From assembly GCA_937951895.1 (NCBI GenBank), contig CALFER010000087.1, positions 14,829-78,828 on the forward strand: DNA of 64,000 nucleotides, written 5' to 3'. The notes beneath the pieces are model-generated. The model was given only the letters and a program-made list of their open reading frames with translations, was not told the origin of the DNA and searched no databases. Shown here piece by piece: positions 16,883-25,597 of this stretch. The DNA is from an uncultured bacterium (GTDB taxonomy: Bacteria > CSSED10-310 > CALFER01). The translations under genes were made by a program, and so were the position numbers. How positions within the stretch are numbered: position 1 is the stretch's first letter; each line of letters begins with the position of its first letter.

Positions 16883-17913
16883 CATCCATCAATGCAATGA
16901 GATTGAATCAACAGGAAGGGTTGATGGTCTGTGATGAAGCGCGATACTGGAATCCGGAGTGGATGATTTTCTATACCCCTGAGAAAATTCGATCGGTTGT
17001 CGCGAATGAAGTCCAATCCGAGAGACAAGTGGTTGCTTTCATGGGGCAGACCGGCACATCCAGCATCGGCGATGAGTGGTTGTCAGAAATTAAGCGCGCG
17101 ATCACTCGGCGAGTCCTCGGAACCCAGGACGCCGGATCGGTTCAGTCCATTTCAACGCTCGAGGCGCTTGCGCGTATCGCATTTGAGGAGATCACAAACA
17201 TCAAAAAGGCGCACATCGACGACTTTCTGCGCGCCAGGTTCGGATTCGACTCACGTGCTGTCATCACCGGCGCATATACCGACGCTAACGGCGTGGAAGT
17301 TACGATTTCGGATAAGGATCTCATCCGGAGTGCACTCAAATACATGACTTTCGAGGGCGCGCCTGAAGAGGTCAAAGGGGTCTTCGGAAATTCACAGATA
17401 CTCGCTGGATATCATCCCGAAGACGGTTTCCGGATTTTCTACATGACCGAGCGCTGGCCGGTATGCGAGGAAGTTCAGGAAATCTTCATCGCGCAAGGAT
17501 CCGGACGTGATACCTGTGATCTGGTTTATTCGCGCTATGCAGATCATCAGCCTCTTTCTGCACGCCGACATACGCGTGACATCAACCGCAGTGATGCTTT
17601 GATGACAATGCTCCGGGGAGTCAATACGGCCATGGCTCAGACGGCTGGCGTCGGTGGATATCCAAAAATCATATGGATCAACGGGAGAAAGCCTGCATCG
17701 GAATGGGTCCTGGAGATATCCGATATGCGCAGTCGGTTGGCAGCAGAGATCGTTGCCGCAGTCGATCACAGGCTCACTACTCCCGAACTCGGCAGGGATC
17801 TGATCGATGCTCTGATATTCGAAAATGAGGACTTTCTCGGGATAAACGAGCGCTTGTTCGCTTCAGTAGCATCGGGAGCGGAACTCTTTCGTTTCCTGCG
17901 CGGGTATAAATAG
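16879..17913 (+). CDS. Proteasome-like Ntn-hydrolase-fold protein, subunit B (possible Thr nucleophile)
   Basis: A 344-residue paralogue of the preceding gene, coupled to it through an ATGA overlap. Shared landmarks in the same order: the start with QQEGLMVCDEARYW, the VVAFMGQTGT strand, a helix containing ALARIAFEEI, RFGFDSRAVITGAY (GFDTDDLNRGFY in the partner), ILAGYHPEDGFRIFYM, and IFIAQGSGRD with the GSG at 207-209. VGGYPKIIWI and a final helical region follow. Here Met1 is followed by Thr2-Ser3, so removal of Met would expose a Thr in the place of the proteasomal nucleophile. An active/inactive pair forming a heteromeric ring is the attractive reading, but it is inference. Confidence 0.6.
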   Translation: MTSINAMRLNQQEGLMVCDEARYWNPEWMIFYTPEKIRSVVANEVQSERQVVAFMGQTGTSSIGDEWLSEIKRAITRRVLGTQDAGSVQSISTLEALARIAFEEITNIKKAHIDDFLRARFGFDSRAVITGAYTDANGVEVTISDKDLIRSALKYMTFEGAPEEVKGVFGNSQILAGYHPEDGFRIFYMTERWPVCEEVQEIFIAQGSGRDTCDLVYSRYADHQPLSARRHTRDINRSDALMTMLRGVNTAMAQTAGVGGYPKIIWINGRKPASEWVLEISDMRSRLAAEIVAAVDHRLTTPELGRDLIDALIFENEDFLGINERLFASVASGAELFRFLRGYK

Positions 17914-17923
17914 CGAAAACCTG

Positions 17924-17954
17924 AAAAAAAAGGGCGGTCTGATGACCGCCCTTT
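17924..17954 (-). terminator. Bidirectional terminator, strongest for the - strand gene
   Basis: An 11-bp perfect stem AAAGGGCGGTC / GACCGCCCTTT (17929-17939 and 17944-17954) with loop TGAT. Read on the - strand it ends in eight T (the A run at 17924-17931), terminating the large secreted-protein gene. On the + strand it follows the proteasome-like pair but has only a short T tract. Confidence 0.88.
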
Positions 17955-17966
17955 GTGTCGAATCGT

Positions 17967-20900
17967 TTACTGCCATCCGAATGTGAACAAACCCATCTCT
18001 CCGATGATCTGAGTCATTTCAACATCGAGAATCGCGGCATAGAAGTGAATGTTCGATGCTGGTGGTGAGAATTCCGGCCAGCTGAACTCTTCGATGATCG
18101 GGATCGTCGTCTGGCCGTTGGGGTAATTGCCCAGCACCCATTCCGGTGTCGAACCCCAGGTCGGCCAGAACCAATAACTGCCGGTTATCTCGAGGACCGC
18201 AAATGTCGGAATGTTTTCGAGTGTTGTTTCTGAGGTATTGCAGACAAAGGCAGTGAGATAGCAGGTGTCGCCTGCGTTGAACAGATCTGATGGCATTTCG
18301 AGTGAAACACCGAGTTGCGTGCAGGGAGGTTCAGGCGTATTGGTCGGCGCTGGAACGGTTTCAGTCGGAGTCGGAGTCGTTCCGGAGGGGGACGGAGTTG
18401 GAGTCGGAGTGGGACCCATTTGAGTCGGTGTCGATGTTGGAGGGTTGGATGGATCCGGTGTGGGCGAGGAGGTGCCGACGAACAGATGTACCAGTGTCGT
18501 CTGAACGTCATCTCCCGGCTCGCTTGCGAACTCGATATTCGCTGTATATTCACCAGCGATAAGTTCCGTCGTATCGAAGGTCAGATCGATGACCGATTGA
18601 CCGCCGGCGGGGACGGAGCCGGAGGAGCTCGATGTGGCCAGCCAGTTCATTCCGCCGCCTGAAACATAACCGATGGCGTTGTAAATCAGCTGACCGACGT
18701 CACCACCGAAGTCCGACGTATGGCAATACATCTGGTTGAAAGCGACGCATTTCTCATACACAGCAACAAAAGGTTGCGTGTCTGCCCAGCTTGCCACCAG
18801 GACGGCGCCTGCTGCGAGGCCGGGATCCTGATGGTTGAAATTGTCCGTGATGGTCGAAACACCTGCCATAACAGGATGAGCGGGGTCATATGTCCCCAGC
18901 GAGGTCGGTGTCCAGAAGTCCTGGGTTGCCATCGTGAAGGGACTGTATCCTGCCGTCAAAAATCGACCTCCACCGAATCCCCATTCGTCATAGCTCCACA
19001 CGAATCCGCTGGCGACAACTCCACCTCCCGCATCGATGTAATCGGCCAGGTTGTTTGAAAGTTGCGTCGGATCGATCATCGATGAGGTCCACAGGATGTC
19101 GTTGCCGACCAGCACTGCATTGTACGCGAGCATGTCCGATACTGTGGGGGTTGTCGTTGCCGCGTCCCAGACTGTGATGGACAGATCGGAGAACGGAGAG
19201 AGCGCGTTGAGAAGATTATCGATCGTTCCTCCTCCGGCGATATCCGGCGTGATGATCAGGACGGAGAGATCGCGGGAGAGGTTGGTGGGTGCTGAGAGAT
19301 ACGTGATGGAGGACGTCCAGGAGAACGGTCCGGTGCCTTGATTGTTCAGTCGAACGGCATTGGTCAGCGTCTCGGTCGTGTCGGGCATCTGGTAATGGAA
19401 AAATTCCGTCGGATCAACAGCCATGACCGGATAGGTCAGATGGAAATCCTGGACGGTTGTCTGGTTCGGGCTGACCACCACTCCCGTCACTGCCGCAGGA
19501 TTATATCCGAATGCCTCAGCGGTCACTTCGTAGGTTCCGGGAATGATGTTGATGAACTCATACAGACCTTCCGCATTCGTCGTTCGATCGATTCCGAGTT
19601 CCGTGATTTCGACAATGGCACCTTCGACAGGTGCGCGACCATCGTCGAAAACATGACCCGACAGATTGCCGCCTCCAGTGATCGACATCGTCACAGGGAT
19701 GCTGACCGGTGTTTCATCCCCCGAGTTATGTGCGATGACGATCTGCGCGTAGTAACTGCCCGGGCCTGGAACCTGTGTCGAATCGAACATGACGTCGATG
19801 TTGATCGAATTGGGATCAGGCGGAGCGCCGACCGATCCGCTGGTCGGATCGAGCGAGAGCCAGGTGGAGTAAGGTGCCAGTTCGAGAAGGAAAATCTGGT
19901 CGGGTGTATCCTGCAAGACACCGCCAATGCACGCAAGCCCGGATTCATAGGAGGTGGTGATAAACAAGCCCCCGGCCGTGCCCTCCGCTGTCCCGCCAGG
20001 CAATGTCGGGATCTGATAGGAGAATCCGGTCAGACTTTCGGACCCGGGAGTTTCGATGGAGGCTGAAAACAAGGATGTTGCCGGAGTTCCGCTTTGATCA
20101 AATATCCAGAGGAAGGGGCCGCCGGTGGAATACTCGTCATACGCCAATCCATAGCGTCCAACGACAGACGACCACGAAGCGCCGAACGAACGGATCTGTG
20201 TGCCGTCACGAGTGAACTCGATGAAGGGTTCTCCTGAACTGCCCCAGTTCGTGGCGATGAACGAGTCGTTTGGCGGATAGTAGGCCAGTGCTCGGATACA
20301 GCCCAATCCGAGGTTGCCGGTGAACAGAGTGGTGACTGTTCCGGTATCCGGATCGAACCGATAAAACCCGTTTTCATCTCCGGCGTACAGATACGTGCCA
20401 TCCGAAGCCGCGTCTCTCATCCCCCAATCCGACGACGTTCCCTGCGGATAGGTATTCACCAGAACACCACTCCGATCGATTTCATAGATGAAGTTGGCCC
20501 GGAGGAGAGGATTCGCAGAGAACACAAAGAAGTGGTCGTTGATGAAGTCGGCTGACAGATGTCGGTTATTGGACGTGATATCATCGATAGGTATGTTATC
20601 AATCACATCCCACTGATCGCGGTCGGCATTCATATCGATCGACAGATCGAAATCTAGCGGTCCATTTCCCAGGTTTGTCAAGGTCAGTGTTTCCGTTGCG
20701 GTCTGACCGTACTCGAGATTGACGACAAAGCTGTTGGGAGTGTACTGCATGATCGGATAGGTCAGCACGGCATTTGCGGTGGTCGTTGAGCCGACTGTGA
20801 CGGCAACACCGGAGACCGATGCGTCATTATGGCCGGTTGCGCTGAAGTTCAGCGTGTAAGTGCCTGCTGCCAGGGTCAGATTATATACCCCGGAACTGTT

Positions 20901-22433
20901 CGTGAATGTAGTTATCCCGAGACCTTCGACTTCCACCCGGGCATTTTCGATCGGGGCTTTCGAGGCGTCGGATACCAGCCCGGTGACGAATCCGGGTTCA
21001 CTGCCGAACATCGTGATATCATCGATGTTCCATCCGCAATAGACAACCGAACTATCCGCGGGGCCCATCGAGAATCGGAGTTGAACGTTTTCCTGACCTC
21101 CCGCCAATGGCAACATGTAGGAGACGGGCATCCAGGTTGTATCCGAGAATGACGATCCGACATGTGTCCACACGGTGTTCCAGGTGCTGCCGTCGATCGA
21201 GTATTGAACCGAAGCGTGATCGTACGATGCACTCTCGACGCCCAACCATCGATAGAAGGACAGCTGGATATCGATGACATCGGAGCAGTCGATCGGGGGA
21301 GAAACGACGAAGAGTTCTCCCATGCTGTTCGTGTAACAGCCTCCGATGTTGTAACCGAGCAGATTGTTATCGGAAGTGGAACTATGATCCGATGAAGGAT
21401 CCTGATTACCGGTGCATCCGCTGCTGGCTGTTGCCGGTCCCCATTCCCACTGATCGGCCGCGAACCCGGTCCATCCTTCCGTTACCGGATCTGTCGAGAA
21501 GTCATTGAAGTAAATGGCACGTGCCGTCATGATCGGGACATCGATCTGGGTCGCTTTCACAGTGTTCGTCGCGCGCAGAACGCATGAGTCCTGCCACTCG
21601 CTCCCCACAATCACGCGAACCTGAAACCCCTGAGTCGATTGTGCGTTGAGTGTCAGCGATGCAATGGGATTGCCAGATTCATCGGTGATATCGGTTGTCC
21701 AGGCGCCGCCGATAATCGCAAGGTTGATTTCATCGTTTTCAGTTCCACAGTTGATCAAGTTCAATCCATGGATCGCGGTCGATCCCGTCACTCCTGCCGC
21801 AGCGCTCGACAAGGGCGACATGTTGACACAATAGTCATCGAATGTGTAAATCAGCACATCGTCGATGTTCCATCCGCATCCGTTGATCGAGGAATCGGCT
21901 GCTCCCATGGTGTATCGGATCTGAAAACCGGGATTGTTATCTGCCAGTGTCGATACATCGAGAAGCTGTTCCGTCCAGGTCGTATCTGCAAAGGAACTGG
22001 CGGGATTCGCATAGAGAATCTGCCAGGACGTGCCGTCAAAGGCTTCGAGAGTCGCGTCATCGTAAGAACTGCTTTCAACTCCTAAAACTCGGAAGAATTG
22101 CATCTGTACGCCGGTGTAACCGGTGCAGTCAATGACGGGGGAGGTGATGGTGTATGCCGATATGGAGTTCGAGTAACACCCACCGATATTGAACCCGAGA
22201 ATCGTGTTGTCGGATGACGCGGAATGGTCCTGGGCCGGATCGGCTCCATAACTGCACCCTGTGGATGCAGCGGCCGGGAGCCGTTCCCAGAGATCCGCCG
22301 AGTAGCCTGTCCAGCCGGTATCTGTCGAGAAATCGTCCTGCCAGATGACTTCTCCCAGGGCATTTCCGACACCGAACAGACTGATCAGAAAAATCACCGA
22401 TAACAACCGCGAATATGTGAGTATCCTGCTCAT
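17967..22433 (-). CDS. Very large secreted multidomain protein with Pro-Thr linker and C-terminal sorting-like domain
   Basis: A 1488-residue exported protein. After a signal peptide (1 to about 27, ending GNALG) come two similar beta-rich, Cys-containing modules (about 30-200 and 310-480). Both read DFSTD, GWTG, then GFNIGGCYSNS or GYNIGGCYTNS, VLGVESSSYD or WLGVESASYD, and CGWNIDD; they look like MAM/jelly-roll-type domains. Next is a carboxypeptidase-regulatory-like beta sandwich (VTGLVSDASKAPIENARVEV), a possible beta-propeller stretch, and a second such sandwich (LSGHVFDDGRAPVEGAIVEI). A ThuA/GATase-like alpha-beta region with ASPID-rich loops follows, then a PTPTPTPSPSGTTPTPT linker (about 1330-1370) and a 115-residue end domain finishing FTFGWQ. 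AGGAGG precedes the ATG. No catalytic motif is certain; adhesion or extracellular binding is plausible. Confidence 0.8.
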   Translation of the reverse strand: MSRILTYSRLLSVIFLISLFGVGNALGEVIWQDDFSTDTGWTGYSADLWERLPAAASTGCSYGADPAQDHSASSDNTILGFNIGGCYSNSISAYTITSPVIDCTGYTGVQMQFFRVLGVESSSYDDATLEAFDGTSWQILYANPASSFADTTWTEQLLDVSTLADNNPGFQIRYTMGAADSSINGCGWNIDDVLIYTFDDYCVNMSPLSSAAAGVTGSTAIHGLNLINCGTENDEINLAIIGGAWTTDITDESGNPIASLTLNAQSTQGFQVRVIVGSEWQDSCVLRATNTVKATQIDVPIMTARAIYFNDFSTDPVTEGWTGFAADQWEWGPATASSGCTGNQDPSSDHSSTSDNNLLGYNIGGCYTNSMGELFVVSPPIDCSDVIDIQLSFYRWLGVESASYDHASVQYSIDGSTWNTVWTHVGSSFSDTTWMPVSYMLPLAGGQENVQLRFSMGPADSSVVYCGWNIDDITMFGSEPGFVTGLVSDASKAPIENARVEVEGLGITTFTNSSGVYNLTLAAGTYTLNFSATGHNDASVSGVAVTVGSTTTANAVLTYPIMQYTPNSFVVNLEYGQTATETLTLTNLGNGPLDFDLSIDMNADRDQWDVIDNIPIDDITSNNRHLSADFINDHFFVFSANPLLRANFIYEIDRSGVLVNTYPQGTSSDWGMRDAASDGTYLYAGDENGFYRFDPDTGTVTTLFTGNLGLGCIRALAYYPPNDSFIATNWGSSGEPFIEFTRDGTQIRSFGASWSSVVGRYGLAYDEYSTGGPFLWIFDQSGTPATSLFSASIETPGSESLTGFSYQIPTLPGGTAEGTAGGLFITTSYESGLACIGGVLQDTPDQIFLLELAPYSTWLSLDPTSGSVGAPPDPNSINIDVMFDSTQVPGPGSYYAQIVIAHNSGDETPVSIPVTMSITGGGNLSGHVFDDGRAPVEGAIVEITELGIDRTTNAEGLYEFINIIPGTYEVTAEAFGYNPAAVTGVVVSPNQTTVQDFHLTYPVMAVDPTEFFHYQMPDTTETLTNAVRLNNQGTGPFSWTSSITYLSAPTNLSRDLSVLIITPDIAGGGTIDNLLNALSPFSDLSITVWDAATTTPTVSDMLAYNAVLVGNDILWTSSMIDPTQLSNNLADYIDAGGGVVASGFVWSYDEWGFGGGRFLTAGYSPFTMATQDFWTPTSLGTYDPAHPVMAGVSTITDNFNHQDPGLAAGAVLVASWADTQPFVAVYEKCVAFNQMYCHTSDFGGDVGQLIYNAIGYVSGGGMNWLATSSSSGSVPAGGQSVIDLTFDTTELIAGEYTANIEFASEPGDDVQTTLVHLFVGTSSPTPDPSNPPTSTPTQMGPTPTPTPSPSGTTPTPTETVPAPTNTPEPPCTQLGVSLEMPSDLFNAGDTCYLTAFVCNTSETTLENIPTFAVLEITGSYWFWPTWGSTPEWVLGNYPNGQTTIPIIEEFSWPEFSPPASNIHFYAAILDVEMTQIIGEMGLFTFGWQ

Positions 22434-22534
22434 TCTGTCTCCTCCTTGTAAGGGTGCTTTCCTTCACCCTGACGTTGTTGCATCAGCAACCTGAGAAGAT
22501 CGAGCAAGCACTTCCAGTGTTGCTGATTGCCTTC

Positions 22535-22562
22535 TTGATATCTGAATATGATTTTATGTCAG
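22535..22562 (-). promoter_or_regulatory. Candidate promoter for the 1488-residue secreted protein
   Basis: On the - strand CTGACA (22557-22562), 16 bases, then TATCAA (22535-22540), about 100 bases before the ATG at 22433 and just downstream of the neighbouring gene's terminator. Confidence 0.4.
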
Positions 22563-22588
22563 ACGATCCATTAACCGCAAGTGAAAAT

Positions 22589-22625
22589 AAAAAAACCCTG
22601 CGTTTCATGAAGAAGAGACGCAGGG
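22589..22625 (-). terminator. Terminator of the secreted amidohydrolase gene
   Basis: CCCTGCGT (22596-22603) pairs with ACGCAGGG (22618-22625); on the - strand the stem is followed by seven T (A run 22589-22595). It lies 30 bases after the stop at 22657 and separates the two large secreted-protein genes into independent units. Confidence 0.88.
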
Positions 22626-22656
22626 CTTTTCAGTGAGCAGCGATTACTGTGAGTGC

Positions 22657-25050
22657 TTATAATCCCCAGCCGAAACTGAAGAAACCGTATGTGCCAAAAA
22701 GCTGCGTGAGTTCTTTATTCGTCATTCCGGCATACCAGTTGATCCCATCGGCCGCACCTGCTCCGCTGGGCCAATCGAACGGAGGAAGGATCACCATCGT
22801 ATCCATACCCGAGTGAACATCGGTCAGCGTGTACTTGTCATAACTGGAAAATGTCGGCGCAAAGTAATAGCTGCCGTAAACATCGAGTATGACGAAGAGG
22901 GGGACATCGTGATATGTGGCTGCAGAAGGATTACAAATCCGGACTTCAACGGAGCATGGATCTCCCGGGTGATAAAAGTTCGATGGCATCCAGACATCGA
23001 CTCCCAGTGTGTCACACGAGGATTGAGTGGGTGTCGGTGACGGAGTCGAAGAACCCTGCGTCGGCGTTGGCGTCGGCGTCATCTGCCCACCGGTCGGTGT
23101 CGGAGTCGGGGTCGAGGACGAACCATTGCACGGATCATAGCTGATAAATTCACAGAGTTGAGGGAATGACTGATCATATGCATCCTGCAGGATTGTCATC
23201 ACCAACCCGATGGTCTTGCCCGAACTCGGGATGGATGGCGCATCGATCTGAATGGCCAGTTTTTTCGGAGTGCCGCAAATGAAAATATCCTCGGTCGGCA
23301 CCGCGAAATCGAATTGATCCATGATGGCCGGATCGCCATACATGGGGCGGCCGCTTACAATGGTCGTTATGACATCGGATGGATCCGCCTGCAGCAAGCT
23401 GGCATACGGATCAGGAAGACTGGCCGGAATGGCCATGATGTTCGCCTGATAGCCGGATATGAGCATTCCAAGACGATTCGAAACTCCCACGGCATCTGCG
23501 GCATTCCGTGTGACCATGTCCGCGAGTTGAAGAGGAGTCAGAAGTCCCTCCCAGAGTTCCTGGCTGATGGAATTGGCAAATTTCATCTCGTCCAGAAGGT
23601 TGTCCATACCGGACTCTGTCCAATCCGGCGCCAGTGCGACGTTGACACCGGCAGCTAATGCTCCGGGGACATCCGCTGTTTGCCGATACAGCACCCAGTT
23701 GCTGAACGGGGACCAGATCAGGTGGGCATTGGCGTCCGCCATGAGCTGCCATTCGGTGTCGCCCAACGGCACACCGTGGATGATCGAGGTGCGCCAATCA
23801 AGCATACCCCAGCTCGACCATGTGTTGAATTCTTGCAGGGAATTTGCGCTGAACCCCTCCGAAAGATGAATGATGAATCGATCCCAGAACTGATTTCGTT
23901 TGTTATTGATCCAGTCACTTTGATGTTCAAGGGGGAATGTCGATGAGTAGGACTTTGTCGGGAAGCGTTCGACATTGTTGATGATCATGCCGCAATGTGA
24001 CACATCGTCCGCGCTGTGATCATATCCGTTGAATCCCTGGATCATTGTGGTGCCGGCCGTCAATGCGCGCACTTCGGCCAGTTTCCAGATGTTGGTCGAG
24101 TTTTCGTTCTGGCCATTGGGGCTCAGGATGCCATAATACTGAGAATTGAAATCATCATACATGGGATGATCCTGCCACTCGTAACGTTCCGCAAAGGTAC
24201 ACGGAAAGGGGATCTCTGAGAGGACATTGTATCGAGGGTGATTGTGCGCATCGATCAGACCGGGGAAGATCCACCCGTCCAGGTCCACGGTGAGAATACC
24301 GCTCGGCGGCGTCGTTCCGATCGATACTATCTGATCGCCCAGAATCTCGATATACCCGTTCTCGATCACATCATGCTGCGCATTCATCGTCACGATCGTG
24401 CCATGGATCGCGTAGTGCGGGATCATGTCGCCATCGATATCCAGAGTGAACCGAGGTTCCAGCTTGAACTCGCCGAAGCTGTACATCAGAATACCCGTGA
24501 CCGAGAACAGATAGTCGCCGGCATGAGCGAAATACATGTAGTCGTTTGTATCGTTTGCGGTCAGCGTGCCTGTTCCGTCGTCCACCGTCCATTCACCATA
24601 AGAGGGGTTGACCTGCGGGACCGAGCAGTCCTGGAACTTCAGCAGGCACGATTCATATGCTTCCGTCTTGTGACTCTCGATGACCGCATTGATGGGTGTG
24701 ACGGGGTTTCCGGTCGAGAGAACCTGGAAGGCGGTCACATTCACGATCTCGGTCATGTTGTAATACTCGCTGACCGTACCTGTCACCTGCACTTCATCTC
24801 CGATGTTCGGTCCGTTTTTCTGGGAGTAGATATAGAGAGACTGCCACGGGCCGTTGCCTTCCGAGATGATGTATCCGCTGTAAAAGTTTGCCGTGACAAC
24901 TCCGGTCAACGTGACAGACTGATTCAACATCGGTGAATCGCCGGAGGGGTTGGTCGTGTACTGCACATCATAAATGGTGGTGCGACTCTGTGCCATGGAA
25001 ATGGAACACATGAGCGCTAAACTCAAGAACACAATGCTGATTCGATTCAA
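22657..25050 (-). CDS. Secreted amidohydrolase-like protein with Pro-Thr linker and shared C-terminal domain
   Basis: A 797-residue exported protein. The signal peptide begins MNRISIVFLSLALMCSISMA. An OB-like YhcR/DUF-type beta domain follows (about 30-200, with VTLTGVVTANF, DEVQVTGTVSEY and WTVDDGTGTLTAND), then an amidohydrolase domain (about 210-610) with the metal motif PGLIDAHNHP, AEVRALTAGTTMIQGF, a later IIHGVPL histidine and the DWTESGMDN aspartate region. A PTPTPT linker leads to a C-terminal domain like that of the 1488-residue protein, ending FFSFGWGL. I placed the start at TTG 25050, 6 bases after TGGAGG; the frame opens at 25068 but that codon has no ribosome site. Substrate unknown. 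Confidence 0.82.
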   Translation of the reverse strand: MNRISIVFLSLALMCSISMAQSRTTIYDVQYTTNPSGDSPMLNQSVTLTGVVTANFYSGYIISEGNGPWQSLYIYSQKNGPNIGDEVQVTGTVSEYYNMTEIVNVTAFQVLSTGNPVTPINAVIESHKTEAYESCLLKFQDCSVPQVNPSYGEWTVDDGTGTLTANDTNDYMYFAHAGDYLFSVTGILMYSFGEFKLEPRFTLDIDGDMIPHYAIHGTIVTMNAQHDVIENGYIEILGDQIVSIGTTPPSGILTVDLDGWIFPGLIDAHNHPRYNVLSEIPFPCTFAERYEWQDHPMYDDFNSQYYGILSPNGQNENSTNIWKLAEVRALTAGTTMIQGFNGYDHSADDVSHCGMIINNVERFPTKSYSSTFPLEHQSDWINNKRNQFWDRFIIHLSEGFSANSLQEFNTWSSWGMLDWRTSIIHGVPLGDTEWQLMADANAHLIWSPFSNWVLYRQTADVPGALAAGVNVALAPDWTESGMDNLLDEMKFANSISQELWEGLLTPLQLADMVTRNAADAVGVSNRLGMLISGYQANIMAIPASLPDPYASLLQADPSDVITTIVSGRPMYGDPAIMDQFDFAVPTEDIFICGTPKKLAIQIDAPSIPSSGKTIGLVMTILQDAYDQSFPQLCEFISYDPCNGSSSTPTPTPTGGQMTPTPTPTQGSSTPSPTPTQSSCDTLGVDVWMPSNFYHPGDPCSVEVRICNPSAATYHDVPLFVILDVYGSYYFAPTFSSYDKYTLTDVHSGMDTMVILPPFDWPSGAGAADGINWYAGMTNKELTQLFGTYGFFSFGWGL

Positions 25051-25100
25051 GGGATACCTCCATGCCAAGGGTTATAGACGTCCTCAGACGACCCATATCT

Positions 25101-25128
25101 ATTATGCCATATTTCAGATGTGAATCAA
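25101..25128 (-). promoter_or_regulatory. Candidate promoter for the secreted amidohydrolase
   Basis: On the - strand TTGATT (25123-25128), 16 bases, then CATAAT (25101-25106), about 50 bases before the TTG start at 25050. The -10 box differs from TATAAT at one base. Confidence 0.5.
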
Positions 25129-25218
25129 AGTTCAGGAACCGTGAAAAATGTAATTTGACCGGATCGTTCACATGCAACCGGGTGAGTTCCCTGTCTGTTC
25201 CTTCCGAGGATCCCCGCA

Positions 25219-25247
25219 TTGACCCTGTAACGATCTCCCATTATGAT
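25219..25247 (+). promoter_or_regulatory. Promoter for the 105-residue unknown gene
   Basis: TTGACC (25219-25224), exactly 17 bases, TATGAT (25242-25247); the ATG with its AGGAGG follows 26 bases later. Confidence 0.68.
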
Positions 25248-25273
25248 AGAAACAAGGGATCAGGAGGTGAACC

Positions 25274-25591
25274 ATGCAGTGCTACATCGTCGTGGTCAGT
25301 AACGGTCCATCAGTGCTCGTCACCGAACTCGATGCGGAAGGAACCGTCCAGAACCTCATCCGCAGAGGATTCAAGAACTTCAACCTCTACCGCATTCCTG
25401 AACAGAGCATCGATCAGCTCAGAGATGCCATCGGTGACAGAGAGTGGGATATGGTTTCGTCGGAGTTGAACCTCGAATGGCCCGTCAGGGTGATCGAACG
25501 CGACAACGCGAAATCATTCGAGTATTTCCAGTTGTATGCGAATGCGTTCCCGAGCGCGATCGTTCGGAACGGGAAACAGATGACAAACTGA
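25274..25591 (+). CDS. Small uncharacterised protein
   Basis: A 105-residue soluble protein I do not recognise. It begins MQCYIVVVSNGPSVLVTEL and has a mixed alpha/beta pattern (strand IVVVS; helix TVQNLIRRGF; strand NLYRI; helix QSIDQLRDAIGD; strand WPVRVIER), with no Cys cluster, signal peptide or catalytic motif. A strong promoter and CAGGAGGTG ribosome site make it a real, probably well-expressed gene. It stands alone, convergent with the M23 gene 6 bases away. Confidence 0.72.
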   Translation: MQCYIVVVSNGPSVLVTELDAEGTVQNLIRRGFKNFNLYRIPEQSIDQLRDAIGDREWDMVSSELNLEWPVRVIERDNAKSFEYFQLYANAFPSAIVRNGKQMTN

Positions 25592-25597
25592 TCCGGA

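Noticed and set aside
18340..18430. Repetitive GGAGTC-like DNA, considered as a CRISPR or tandem-repeat locus
   Set aside because: The repeats are the codons of the Pro-Thr linker in the secreted protein; spacing is irregular and there are no unique spacers.
19338..20066. 242-codon open frame on the + strand inside the giant secreted-protein gene
   Set aside because: Antisense; the - strand frame is continuous over 1488 codons with signal peptide, domains and a terminator.
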